From assembly GCA_046498285.1 (NCBI GenBank), contig JAWOBA010000268.1, positions 1 through 22,230 on the forward strand: 22,230 nt of DNA, read 5' to 3'. The position numbers and the translations under genes were made by a program. Below the pieces are notes generated by a model that was given only the letters and a program-made list of their open reading frames with translations, did not search any database and had not been told where the DNA came from. This document shows, in pieces, positions 1-8,021 of the stretch. The stretch comes from B33-G16 sp046498285 (GTDB lineage Bacteria; Desulfobacterota; DSM-4660; Desulfatiglandales; B25-G16). Within the stretch, counting starts at the first letter, position 1. Each line of letters starts with the position of its first letter.

Positions 1-125
1 TGGTGGCCTCCGGCTCGTAGAGCCTCCCGCTCGGAGAGAAGGGTGCTGAAAAGACCAGCCCGGGAGCCTTGGAACTGGAAAAAAGCCCATCGTCTTTAGA
101 TAAATAGGGGTTATGCAAAGGTCTC
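1..125 (+). repeat. Dispersed repeat copy A, right part
   Basis: This is the right-hand part of a repeat that recurs at 5551, 13958, 17948 and, inverted, at 22041. It ends in AGGGGTTATGCAAAGGTCTC, the inverted complement of the left end (GAGACCTTTGCATAACCCCT) seen in copies B and E. The left end lies outside the window. Positions 7-38 are a 32-bp insertion made of two 16-bp units, absent from copies B and E. No transposase is encoded, so a non-autonomous MITE-like element is the likeliest class. Confidence 0.8.
7..38 (+). repeat. 32-bp insertion of two 16-bp tandem units in repeat A
   Basis: Unit 1 is CCTCCGGCTCGTAGAG and unit 2 is CCTCCCGCTCGGAGAG, identical at 14 of 16 positions. Compared with copies B and E, exactly 32 bp are added between GGTGG and AAGGGTG. 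The same module is at the same site in copy D (18020-18051), and a related one is at another site in D (18086-18117). Confidence 0.75.
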
Positions 126-149
126 GACACAACATTAGTAGCAAAGAAC

Positions 150-284
150 ATGGTACCTGGTGATACTACTCTGGCCGCCATCAAGCTGCACAAATCTTCC
201 TATGGGAGGTTCAAAAAAGAGAAATTTCAAAAAGGTAATCGTATTACTGTCACAGTAAAAATGATCGATTCTAAGGAAATATAA
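150..284 (+). pseudogene. Tail of a truncated gene, unknown function
   Basis: An open frame of 44 codons starts at ATG 150 and stops at TAA 282-284, only 2 bp before the next start codon. The frame also stays open upstream into the edge of repeat A, so this is better read as the 3' end of a gene cut by the repeat than as a complete small gene. The product is basic and ends with a beta-strand-like stretch (GNRITVTVKMID). The tight spacing to the MmgE/PrpD gene suggests it once headed that operon. I do not recognise the family, and a chance ORF cannot be excluded. Confidence 0.3.
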
Positions 285-286
285 TA

Positions 287-1654
287 ATGGATACTACGGT
301 TGAAAAATTAGTTACTCATGTGTCAGAAACAAAGTATGACAATCTCCCCAAAGAGGTTGTCGAAGAGACAAAAAAGTTTATTCTTGATACTATCGGTGTT
401 GGCCTTGCAGGTGTAAATGAGCCAGGGTGCAGGGAAGTGGTGGATCTTGTAAAAAATTGGTCATCAAATAGTGCCGGCTCTACTATCATCTATTATAGAG
501 ATAGAGTTTCACCCCCTGAGGCCGCATTTGCCAATAGTGTCTTAATGCATGCCCTTGATTTTGACGATACCCTTGATAGCTCAGCTATGCATGCCCATGT
601 TTCTTCCATTCCTGCTGCTCTTGCACTAGCTGAGTCTAAAGGAACTATTCATGGAAAAGAATTTATTACCGCTGTTACGTTAGGTGTTGATGTCACCTGC
701 AGGATTGGCTCGGCAATACAGTCTCCCCTTTCATGGATAAGGACCGCAACGTGTGGCTCCTTTGGTGCAGCAGCAGCAGCAGCAAAGATCTTACATGGAG
801 GCAAGAAAGAAATATTAAATACCTTTGGCATTGTCTATAGCCAGACAGCAGGCAATGCCCAGTGCCTTATTGATGGAGGATTAGTAAAGAGGATGCAACC
901 TGGTTTTTCTGCAAGGAGTGCAGTTTTCAGCGCTGGTCTGGCTGCTGCAGGGGTGACAGGTGCCACAAATATATTTGAAGGTGAGTATGGTTTTTTTAAC
1001 CTTTATGAAAGAGGGAAAGTTAAAGAGGAAAAAGTAGTCGAAAGCCTGGGTAATCACTTTTCTGTAGAGGATTTAAGCATCAAGCCTTATCCCTGCTGCC
1101 GTATGACGCACGCATCTATAGATGCCGCCTTGGAATTGTATAAGGCTCAACACATCGATGTTGAATACATTGCTGAAGTAGTAGTCTATGTATCCAAAAT
1201 GGTTTTCGATATGGTTGGCGCTCCGTTTGCAATCCGCGTTAATCCTCAGGTTGATGCACAATTTAGTATACCCTATACCGTAGCAATAGCCTTAAAAAAA
1301 GGGCAGGTTTTCTTGAATAATTTTAATTCTGATACCGTCAAAAAGGATGTTTCTTTATTAGAGCTAACTAAGAAAATTAGGGTCTTGATAGATCCTGAAC
1401 TATCTGCTAATGATATTGCTACTGCAAACATGGTAATCAGGATGGTACAAGGAGATAGTATTTCCTCTAAAGTAAATTCCCTTAAAGGTAGTCCCTTGAG
1501 ACCTATGACTTTTCATGAGTGTGCGGATAAATTTAGAAAATGCATTGAATACTCTCAGAAACCATCCCTGATTAAAAATACTGAGATTATTACAGATTTT
1601 ATTTTCAATCTGGAGAAAAAAAAGGACGTAGGTGAAATCTTTGATTACCTGTAG
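287..1654 (+). CDS. MmgE/PrpD family protein
   Basis: This 455-residue protein is full length for the MmgE/PrpD family, whose members include 2-methylcitrate dehydratase, cis-aconitate decarboxylase and iminodisuccinate epimerase, all acting on tricarboxylic or dicarboxylic acids. Visible family landmarks are HALDFDDT (about residues 88-95), the Ala-rich helix after GSFG (158-166), KRMQPGFSARS (201-211), SIKPYPCCRMTHASIDA (264-280) and a C-terminal QFSIPYTVAIAL segment. The Ala run 161-166 is encoded by six identical GCA codons (767-784), which may be slippage-prone. No signal peptide is seen, so it should be cytoplasmic. It lies directly upstream of a lipoprotein and TAXI-TRAP genes, which suggests it acts on an imported organic acid. 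The exact reaction (dehydratase, decarboxylase or isomerase) cannot be decided from sequence. Confidence 0.9.
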   Translation: MDTTVEKLVTHVSETKYDNLPKEVVEETKKFILDTIGVGLAGVNEPGCREVVDLVKNWSSNSAGSTIIYYRDRVSPPEAAFANSVLMHALDFDDTLDSSAMHAHVSSIPAALALAESKGTIHGKEFITAVTLGVDVTCRIGSAIQSPLSWIRTATCGSFGAAAAAAKILHGGKKEILNTFGIVYSQTAGNAQCLIDGGLVKRMQPGFSARSAVFSAGLAAAGVTGATNIFEGEYGFFNLYERGKVKEEKVVESLGNHFSVEDLSIKPYPCCRMTHASIDAALELYKAQHIDVEYIAEVVVYVSKMVFDMVGAPFAIRVNPQVDAQFSIPYTVAIALKKGQVFLNNFNSDTVKKDVSLLELTKKIRVLIDPELSANDIATANMVIRMVQGDSISSKVNSLKGSPLRPMTFHECADKFRKCIEYSQKPSLIKNTEIITDFIFNLEKKKDVGEIFDYL

Positions 1655-1679
1655 CTGCAGTACAGAACAATCCAGAGAG

Positions 1680-1691
1680 AAAGGAGGTGAA
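1680..1691 (+). promoter_or_regulatory. Perfect Shine-Dalgarno-like sequence without a clear ORF
   Basis: AAAGGAGGTGA matches the complement of the 16S rRNA 3' end very well but lies about 90 nt upstream of the lipoprotein start. AGGTG can pair with CACCT at 1696-1700, forming a small hairpin. The same string occurs on the minus strand at 13721-13730, upstream of the decayed lipoprotein gene, so it may be a conserved leader feature of both TRAP loci. A 23-residue GTG-started ORF (1687-1758) overlaps it but has no separate ribosome binding site. Confidence 0.35.
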
Positions 1692-1781
1692 CAAGCACCT
1701 TTCAAAAGGTTTATGTAAGGGTAAGGTTAAAGGCAATTTGTCGATGAGAGACATTTAACTAAAAAGAAGGGAGGAAGTAAG

Positions 1782-2198
1782 ATGAAAAGATTTAAGTTTG
1801 GTTCTTTGTTTTCAGGGATTATATTGGCAGTAGTTGTGTGTGTTGGATTCGCTCTGATTTCAGGGTGTGCAACGTCACCAAAGAAGGCCGAGGGCCCAGT
1901 TGCAACTTTGGAGGTTTGCCCTTCAGCGGAAATTACTACCCTCAAATATTTTATAAAGGAATCAAAATTTAGTGGGGGGCCAAAATTTCATGTCAAAGTT
2001 GGCATCACCAATATTTCTGATAAGGAAAATCGATACAGGGTAAGTATTTCCCTGCCAGAGGGCGCTTCTGCCGGCGGGTTTTTCCCCGTAAAAGGCAAAC
2101 CGCCTGTTTTAAAACCAGGAGAGGAGATGGTTAGGGAATTTCCTATGTATTTTGAGGGGATTCCTGATAGTCTTACGGTAAAGGTAGAAGAACTTTAA
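1782..2198 (+). CDS. Small lipoprotein preceding TAXI-TRAP receptor
   Basis: This is a 138-residue predicted lipoprotein. A basic N-terminus and hydrophobic stretch are followed by the lipobox LISGC, with Cys29 as the lipidated residue. The mature part is short and strand-rich (FHVKVGITNISDK at about 69-81, then LPEGASAGGFFP and PPVLKPGEE), consistent with a single beta-sandwich-like domain, but I recognise no named family. GGAGGAAG lies just before the ATG. The stop is 27 bp from the receptor gene start, so co-transcription is very likely. A frameshifted paralogue occupies the same relative place before the second TAXI receptor (13336-13658). That supports a role linked to the transporter, perhaps as an envelope-anchored accessory. 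This role is inferred. Confidence 0.8.
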   Translation: MKRFKFGSLFSGIILAVVVCVGFALISGCATSPKKAEGPVATLEVCPSAEITTLKYFIKESKFSGGPKFHVKVGITNISDKENRYRVSISLPEGASAGGFFPVKGKPPVLKPGEEMVREFPMYFEGIPDSLTVKVEEL

Positions 2199-2225
2199 AC
2201 CCTTAAAAGAAAGGAGTATGAGAAG

Positions 2226-3209
2226 ATGAGATTAAAAAGCTTTTCTTTTTTAACGGCAATACTTTTTGTAGTTTCAATTATTATGCTCGCACCAGGAAAT
2301 GCTGGCGCTGTTAAATTTTTGTCCTTTGGTACCGGGAGTCCCGCAGGGACCTACTACTTTCTCGGAGCAGGTTTTGCTGCAATGATTAACAAGAGTGTTC
2401 CAGAGGTAAGGGTTACGGCAGAGTCAACTGCAGCCTCAACGGAAAATGCTCGATACCTAATGAGAAACAAGATGGATATGGGTTTGGCCAGCATGGGAAC
2501 CTTGGCTGATTTGAAAAAAGAGGGTATGGATGTAGACAAGATACGCCTCGTTGCAGTAGGTCATACAAGCGATACACATTGGATCGTAAGAAAAGACTCT
2601 CCAATTAAATCCTATTCTGACTTCAAGGGAAAGGTTATTGGAGTGGGCCCGGCTGGAAGCGCCACCCTGAATATCTGGTCAAAGCAACATTTGGAGGCAG
2701 GCTGGGGAATAACCTTTGATGATATAAAGCCAAAGTATCTTGCTTTCCATGAAATAACAACGGGAATCAGGGATAATACCATTGATGCGGGCCTCATTGC
2801 CGCTGGATACCCAATTGCCGCTGTGATGGAATTGGCCAGGGATATTCCTATTCGGTTATTAGAAATTGAACCTGAAGTATTGAAAAAATTGCAGGCCCAG
2901 TACCCCAATGTAACGCCTCTTGTTTTTCCGGCTGGAACATACAAAGGTATTGATAAGGATGTTCATACCTATGCGCTTCCCCAGATGTGGATCTGCAGGG
3001 CTGATTTGCCAGAGGACCTTGTTTATAAAATAATAAAAGCCGTTTATGATAATTCAGAAGAAAGAAATGCAATCCACCCCATGGCAAAAAAGTATACGGT
3101 TGAAAATGCCTTCAGGGGTTCAAAATCAGTGCCGGTAGGATATCATCCGGGTGCTATAAAGTATTACAAGGAGAAGGGTATCTGGGACAAAAGAGCCCAA
3201 TATCAATGA
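2226..3209 (+). CDS. TAXI family TRAP transporter solute receptor
   Basis: This is the periplasmic solute-binding protein of a TAXI (TRAP-associated extracytoplasmic immunogenic) transporter, 327 residues, normal for the family. It has a Sec signal peptide with likely cleavage after AGA (about residue 28), then the TAXI N-terminal signature FGTGSPAGTYYFLGAGF (34-50). Further marks are the VIGVGPAGSAT ligand-loop segment, a TIDAGLIAAGYP stretch, and the C-terminal HPGAIKYYKEKGIW typical of these receptors. A strong ribosome binding site (AAAGGAG) precedes the ATG. It is followed by a hairpin and then the fused permease, forming a complete importer. The ligand is unknown; characterised or proposed TAXI ligands are organic and amino acids such as glutamate. 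Confidence 0.93.
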   Translation: MRLKSFSFLTAILFVVSIIMLAPGNAGAVKFLSFGTGSPAGTYYFLGAGFAAMINKSVPEVRVTAESTAASTENARYLMRNKMDMGLASMGTLADLKKEGMDVDKIRLVAVGHTSDTHWIVRKDSPIKSYSDFKGKVIGVGPAGSATLNIWSKQHLEAGWGITFDDIKPKYLAFHEITTGIRDNTIDAGLIAAGYPIAAVMELARDIPIRLLEIEPEVLKKLQAQYPNVTPLVFPAGTYKGIDKDVHTYALPQMWICRADLPEDLVYKIIKAVYDNSEERNAIHPMAKKYTVENAFRGSKSVPVGYHPGAIKYYKEKGIWDKRAQYQ

Positions 3210-3224
3210 GATGGTTTGTTAAAC

Positions 3225-3256
3225 AAAGGGCATAGAGATTTTTTTCTATGCCCTTT
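3225..3256 (+). terminator. Intercistronic hairpin after TAXI receptor gene
   Basis: AAAGGGCATAG (3225-3235) pairs perfectly with CTATGCCCTTT (3246-3256) around a T-rich 10-nt loop. It starts 15 bp after the receptor stop codon. No long T-tract follows on the + strand, so it may protect the receptor mRNA 3' end or partly terminate transcription, favouring receptor over permease. An equivalent hairpin follows the second receptor at 12193-12221. Confidence 0.7.
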
Positions 3257-3296
3257 AGTCGCTCAATAATCTTAATTATAAAAGAAGATACTGAAG

Positions 3297-5225
3297 ATGG
3301 ATGAAAACTCAAAAAGATCTAAAAAAGTAAGTGCAGTCAGCACAAGACAGAGGCAGCTTACCGGAATATCCGCTCAATTGGTACGATGGATAGCCATAGG
3401 AATGAGCCTTTTCCAGCTTTATACAGGTTATTTTCAATTTACAGCCATGAATCAGAGGGTTCCCCACGTGGCATTGGGTTTTATCTTAATATTTCTTATG
3501 TATCCTATGAGAAAAGCCGGCAGGAGAGATAGGCTAAGCCTGGACAGTGTCATTGCAGCAGCCATTATCTTTGTTAGTGGTATCTATGTTTTATTTTCTT
3601 GGTTTAAAAAAATGGGTGCTATGGGATTGGAGCCTCCATTACATGAACTCATTATCGGAGGAATTTTCATCATTCTTCTCATTGAGGGCACAAGAAGGGC
3701 TCTGGGATGGGCATTTCCAATGGTAGCTGTTTTGGTACTTATTTATGCCCGTTTTGGAGAAATTATGCCTGGCCCTTTTGGCCATAAAAACTATGGAACA
3801 GAGCGTATCATAGACACTATGTTTATGACGGCAGATGGCGTTTTTGGGATGCTTGCCGGGATTTCCGCAACATTTGTTTTTCTATTTATTCTTTTTGGCG
3901 CCTTGCTTAGAGAGGCAGGTGGAGGGGAATTCTTTATAAATTTTGCATACGGCATTTGTGGTAAATTCAGGGGCGGACCTGCAAAGGTTGCCGTTGTAGC
4001 GAGTTCCCTTTTTGGAATGCTGTCAGGGAGTGGGACCGCTAATGTTGCCGGAACAGGACAGATCACAATTCCTCTTATGAAAAGGACAGGGTATCCTCCT
4101 TATTTTGCCGGCGCAGTTGAAGCTGTCTCAAGTGCAGGAGGTTTATTGATGCCGCCCATTATGGGAAGCGCTGTATTTGTTATGATGGAAATTACGGGTG
4201 TAAACTATCTTGTTATCATAAAGGCATCCATATTGATGGCTGTTCTCTATTTTCTTGGTCTATTTTTAATGGTTGATATCGAGGCACAAAAGATAGGGCT
4301 TGTTGGTTTAGATAAGAAAGAAATACCGCCACTTAAAAAGACACTAAAAGAGGGCTGGCATTTTTTTATCCCTCTTTTAGTGTTGATCTATTTTCTGGGC
4401 ATTGAGAGGAGTTCTGTTACCAGGGCTGCCCTATGGGCAAACGTCAGTATCCCTATAATAGCTATGATGCGAAAACACACACGAATGTCTTTGTCAAAGC
4501 TTTTAACCGGCCTTGAAAAAGGGGCATTAACAGCGGCTCCTGTGGTGGCTATTTTGTCTCTCGGAGGGATTGTTGTTGGTATGATTACCCTTACAGGCTT
4601 AGGTCTTATGATGTCTTCCATCTTAATTGAGTTATCTCATGGAAGTCTATTTTTACTTCTCTTGATGACTATGGTTGCCTCCATTATACTTGGAATGGGT
4701 GTTCCACCTGTTGCCGCCTATATTATTCTGGCAATTTTAGTTGTTCCTGCACTCATAAAGATAGGTGTCTATCCCCTTGCTGCGCATCTTTTTGTATTTT
4801 ATTTTGGGACCATTGCTGGTGTTACACCTCCAATGGCTCCAGATGCCTTTGTTGCTGCAGGAATTGCCGATTCCCCAATGATGAAGACTGCCCTTACTGC
4901 CTGTCGTCTGGCTATAGTGATTTTCATTTTGCCCTATATTTTCGTTTATAATAATGCCCTTCTTATGGTCGGGGATTTTTGGCAGATTATCCGTGTTTCC
5001 ATTACAGCGTTGCTCGGTGTATATGCTCTTTCCGCAGCTGTACAGAACTTTCTAGGCAAGAAGCTCCCTTTATTGCTTAGAATTGTACTCTTTGGAACCG
5101 CTTTAAGCCTTATAATCCCTGGATACAAAACGGATCTCTTAGGTATAATCCTGCTTTTTTCAATAATTTTTTATCAAATACCTTACTTTGTTAAAAAAGC
5201 TAAGGGCTATTTGGTACGAGGGTGA
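3297..5225 (+). CDS. TRAP transporter fused permease (4TM/12TM, TAXI type)
   Basis: This 642-residue, strongly hydrophobic protein has the fused arrangement usual for TAXI systems. An N-terminal small-subunit (DctQ-like) region of about 4 helices is followed by a large-subunit (DctM-like) domain. Marks of the M domain include GGPAKVAVVASSLFGMLSGSG (about residues 223-243), GAVEAVSSAGGLLMPPIMG, and the repeated-half motif MGVPPVAAYIILAILVVPALI followed by AGVTPPMAPDAF. It sits in the inner membrane and would use an ion gradient to import the ligand carried by the upstream receptor. No DUF1850 gene accompanies this copy, unlike the second TRAP set. The short N-terminus is cytoplasmic and basic. 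Confidence 0.93.
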   Translation: MDENSKRSKKVSAVSTRQRQLTGISAQLVRWIAIGMSLFQLYTGYFQFTAMNQRVPHVALGFILIFLMYPMRKAGRRDRLSLDSVIAAAIIFVSGIYVLFSWFKKMGAMGLEPPLHELIIGGIFIILLIEGTRRALGWAFPMVAVLVLIYARFGEIMPGPFGHKNYGTERIIDTMFMTADGVFGMLAGISATFVFLFILFGALLREAGGGEFFINFAYGICGKFRGGPAKVAVVASSLFGMLSGSGTANVAGTGQITIPLMKRTGYPPYFAGAVEAVSSAGGLLMPPIMGSAVFVMMEITGVNYLVIIKASILMAVLYFLGLFLMVDIEAQKIGLVGLDKKEIPPLKKTLKEGWHFFIPLLVLIYFLGIERSSVTRAALWANVSIPIIAMMRKHTRMSLSKLLTGLEKGALTAAPVVAILSLGGIVVGMITLTGLGLMMSSILIELSHGSLFLLLLMTMVASIILGMGVPPVAAYIILAILVVPALIKIGVYPLAAHLFVFYFGTIAGVTPPMAPDAFVAAGIADSPMMKTALTACRLAIVIFILPYIFVYNNALLMVGDFWQIIRVSITALLGVYALSAAVQNFLGKKLPLLLRIVLFGTALSLIIPGYKTDLLGIILLFSIIFYQIPYFVKKAKGYLVRG

Positions 5226-5550
5226 CGACAAGAAGACAATCGATTCATTATGTATGTTATGGTACATAAGAATACAATGAATTTCTATGCAAGTATCCTG
5301 ATGGCCTCTGAATGAAAAAGGCTAGCTAGTTTCTTCTTATTTTCTTTTATTTTAAACTGAGTTACTCGGCGTGCCGGTTTTACCACATCAGAGGTAAGTA
5401 AAGATTTAGAAAAACGTGTTTGCATCTGATTTTTGGTATTAAAAAATTCAGCTATGACATGTTTAGGGCTCTGACAGCTATTCACTGTAAATTAGAGGCA
5501 ATTAGTTGAAATGGATATTAAAGGGGATGGGAGCCCGGAAATTATCGATT
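5226..5550. other. Intergenic stretch with no supported gene
   Basis: About 325 bp lie between the permease stop and repeat B. A 66-codon minus-strand frame (5285-5485) is present but has no recognisable motif and no good ribosome binding site, so it is not called. A small palindrome, TTATGGTACATAA, lies near 5257-5270. No clear terminator for the permease operon is visible. Confidence 0.5.
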
Positions 5551-5669
5551 GAGACCTTTGCATAGCCCCTATTAATCTAAAGATGATGGGCTTTTTGAGG
5601 TGACTGGTGGAAGGGTGCTGAAAAGCCCAACCCGAGAGCCTTGGAACTGAAAAAAAGTCCATCATCTTT
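5551..5669 (+). repeat. Dispersed repeat copy B, right end deleted
   Basis: This copy starts with the intact left end GAGACCTTTGCATAGCCCCT and runs through the shared core (GTGACTGGTGG, AAGGGTGCTGAAAAG, GAGCCTTGGAACTG, AAAAAAAGTCCATC). It stops at CATCTTTC, about 30 bp short of the right terminal inverted repeat present in copies A, C and D. It carries neither 32-bp module and so gives the empty-site sequence for both insertion positions. Decayed gene fragments begin immediately after it. Confidence 0.8.
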
Positions 5670-5671
5670 CA

Positions 5672-6190
5672 TACGATGACAAAAATTGTCAAGTTTTTCT
5701 CATCGATTGTGCTGTCAAGAACTATAATGAGGGTCTTCCACAATGGAAGATTCCCAATCCATGGACCGATGTTCGGGTTTCCACAACACCTGAGGGAATA
5801 CAAAGGCTCAAGAACATTTGTGCGAAAAAAATTCCAGTTATTGCCTATATTCAGGCACCTTTCAGACATACCCGTATGTTATGAGGATTTTGAATCCGCT
5901 GTAGACAGACAGGGGTTTCATTCCCCGCCCCTTGGGGCGATTATGTAGATACCAATTGATACTCCGTTGCTCTGTGGCGGTATAGCTCATGATGTAATGG
6001 GGGATCTCTGCCAAAGGCCTGATAATAAAAGGCCTGTTGGAGATGGTGATGAGGTCTACATGGAGGCTGGAGATCTTTATTTCTGCAATTAAGCCCTAAG
6101 GCTTTATAACCTCAATCGGTTGTTACATATAGGCTTATTAGGTCTCCAGAAAATATTGAGGGCATGGTGCGAGCACTAAAAGGAGAATAA
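5672..6190 (+). pseudogene. Frameshifted gene remnants, possibly uroporphyrinogen decarboxylase-like
   Basis: Directly after repeat B one frame is open from 5672 to a TGA at 5882. It encodes a protein-like stretch with LPQWKIPNPWTDVRV and PVIAYIQAPFRHTRML, the latter resembling the region before the GPF motif in uroporphyrinogen decarboxylase and corrinoid methyltransferase (MtaA-type) proteins. Reading seems to continue in a shifted frame (CYEDFESAVDRQG). Near 6140-6190 another short frame ends with SPENIEGMVRALKGE, which would fit a C-terminus of that family. The piece is far too short for a working enzyme (normally about 340 residues). The family assignment is tentative; that this is a decayed gene is more secure. 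Confidence 0.3.
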
Positions 6191-6252
6191 CGAGCACTAT
6201 TTATCCCTGAGCATGTTAATTTTTCCTTAATAGTGAATCATTTTTTTAGAAG

Positions 6253-7911
6253 TTGAAAACTGCCTTGAGAAGATTTACTACTCTATCATGTGATATATTG
6301 GTTATTGGTGGTGGGGGTGCAGGTTTACGTGCTGCTATCGAGGCCAAAGAAACAGGTGCAGATGTCATAATTGTTTCCAAATCCCGGGTAGGATTTGGGA
6401 ATAATACGTTTATCTCGAAGGGTACTTTTGCTGCTGCAACAGGATTAGGAAATTTGAGCGATAATCCCGATGTGCATACAAAAGATAGTATACGAGGAGG
6501 TCGGTTCATCAATGATCAGGGACTGGTAAAATTAGTGGCACAAGAGGCTGGAGACCAGATAGCATTTCTCGAGAAGTGTGGCGTCAAATTCTTCAAACGG
6601 CATGGTAAGATAAGGCTTATACATACTCCTGGGCATAGTTTTTCCCGCCATGTCAGAGGGGAACATCATACAGGAAGGGATTTTACCATTCCTTTAAGAG
6701 AATATGCTTGCAGTATTGGTGTTCGATTTGCTGAGAGAATATTCATCACTAAGGTTTTTACATCTACGAACCGAGTAGCGGCAGCTACTGGTATTACCTA
6801 TGATGGTCACTTTTTGAACTTTGCTACAACCTGCATAATATTGGCTACTGGAGGATTTGCTCAGATTTATCTGCATAACAATAATGCAGCAGGGATGACT
6901 GGGGATGGTCACGCTTTGGCCTATGCACTTGGTATACCACTAAAGGATATGGAATTTATTCAATTTTATCCCACAGCCTTAGGTATTCTGGGTAGCAGAT
7001 TATTCCTTTATGAGGCCTTTATTTTTCAAGCAGGCGCGGTGCTTAGAAATGCAACTGGCGAGGATATCCTTGCCAAATATGGCCTGAATGACCCTATGGC
7101 CATGACCAGAGATCGACTCACCCGGGCTATAATGCATGAAATCGCTGAGGGCCGCGATGTAGATGGGGGGGTTCTCGTAGATTTTAACAAGATATCTGAT
7201 GAAAATTTAAACAGCTGGCGTTACATGCTTCCTTCTGCGAATCAATCAAGGAAAAATAAACTCGTTGTTTTTCCAACGGCTCATTTCTGTATGGGCGGCA
7301 TCAGTATAGACGAACATGCAGAAACAAGCGTACCAGGGCTTTTTGCTGCAGGAGAGGTATGCGCCGGTGTTCATGGAGCCAACAGACTAGGCGGAAATGC
7401 CCTTACGGAGGTTTTTACCATAGGTGGGATTGCGGGAAGAATGGCAGCTATCAAAGCAAGGGAAATTGGACGACCAGCTTTTCCTAAAATGCAGATGGTT
7501 GAAGAAAAGAAACATCTCGAATCTCTGTTTACAATGGGAAAAAGAGACGCTAGAGGGCTTCGTAATGATCTTAAGCAGTTAATGTGGGATAATGCAGGAA
7601 TAATTCGAGACGAATCAGGTTTACAAGACGCTGTCAGAAGAATTGAAGAGCTTACCGCGGATCTCCCAAGTGTTCAAATAAGAGACGGTAGGGGTCTAAT
7701 AAAATACCTGGAATTATGTAATATGCTATTAGTTAGTAACATGGTCTGCAAGGCCGCACTCTTAAGGAATGAGAGTAGGGGTGCACACTATCGTACCGAT
7801 TATTCAGATGAGAATAACAAAAACTGGCTAAAGAATATCTTTATACATAAAAAGGCTTCAAATATGAGACTTGATCCAGTCAAGGTTTCCACGGGCCCTG
7901 TGAGCCCTTAG
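6253..7911 (+). CDS. FAD-binding fumarate reductase/succinate dehydrogenase flavoprotein-like protein
   Basis: A 552-residue cytoplasmic flavoprotein of the fumarate reductase/SdhA/L-aspartate oxidase superfamily. Residues 14-28 form the FAD Rossmann motif (DILVIGGGGAGLRAA). Later marks are ILATGGFAQIY (196-206), GDGHALAYALGIPLKDMEFIQFYPTAL, PTAHFCMGGI (341-350) with the conserved His344, GLFAAGEVCAGVHGANRLGGNAL (362-384) with Arg378, and a C-terminal ESRGAHYRTDY segment. The SdhA-type His for covalent FAD is not evident, so FAD is probably non-covalent. No iron-sulfur or membrane-anchor subunit is adjacent. The start must be TTG (6253 or 6265) because TAG lies at 6247-6249, and no strong ribosome binding site is seen, so the 5' end may be remodelled or shortened. 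It probably reduces or oxidises a C-C bond of a carboxylate; the substrate is unknown. Confidence 0.85.
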   Translation: MKTALRRFTTLSCDILVIGGGGAGLRAAIEAKETGADVIIVSKSRVGFGNNTFISKGTFAAATGLGNLSDNPDVHTKDSIRGGRFINDQGLVKLVAQEAGDQIAFLEKCGVKFFKRHGKIRLIHTPGHSFSRHVRGEHHTGRDFTIPLREYACSIGVRFAERIFITKVFTSTNRVAAATGITYDGHFLNFATTCIILATGGFAQIYLHNNNAAGMTGDGHALAYALGIPLKDMEFIQFYPTALGILGSRLFLYEAFIFQAGAVLRNATGEDILAKYGLNDPMAMTRDRLTRAIMHEIAEGRDVDGGVLVDFNKISDENLNSWRYMLPSANQSRKNKLVVFPTAHFCMGGISIDEHAETSVPGLFAAGEVCAGVHGANRLGGNALTEVFTIGGIAGRMAAIKAREIGRPAFPKMQMVEEKKHLESLFTMGKRDARGLRNDLKQLMWDNAGIIRDESGLQDAVRRIEELTADLPSVQIRDGRGLIKYLELCNMLLVSNMVCKAALLRNESRGAHYRTDYSDENNKNWLKNIFIHKKASNMRLDPVKVSTGPVSP

Positions 7912-8021
7912 TGTATTATTTTTATCAAATGCTTTGAAAAAATTAGGAATTGTATCAGTGAGCAATAACCAATCTTTTTAAATGCAAGAGGTGATATTGT
8001 TCAACTATAAGGAGATAGTCT

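Noticed and set aside
767..784. Six GCA codons in the MmgE/PrpD gene as a phase-variation switch
   Set aside because: The unit is a trinucleotide, so slippage would keep the frame, and an Ala-rich helix is normal at this place in the family.
5676..5948. 90-codon plus-strand frame after repeat B
   Set aside because: A neighbouring frame over the same stretch looks more protein-like (PVIAYIQAPF), so this frame is probably a shadow of a decayed gene.
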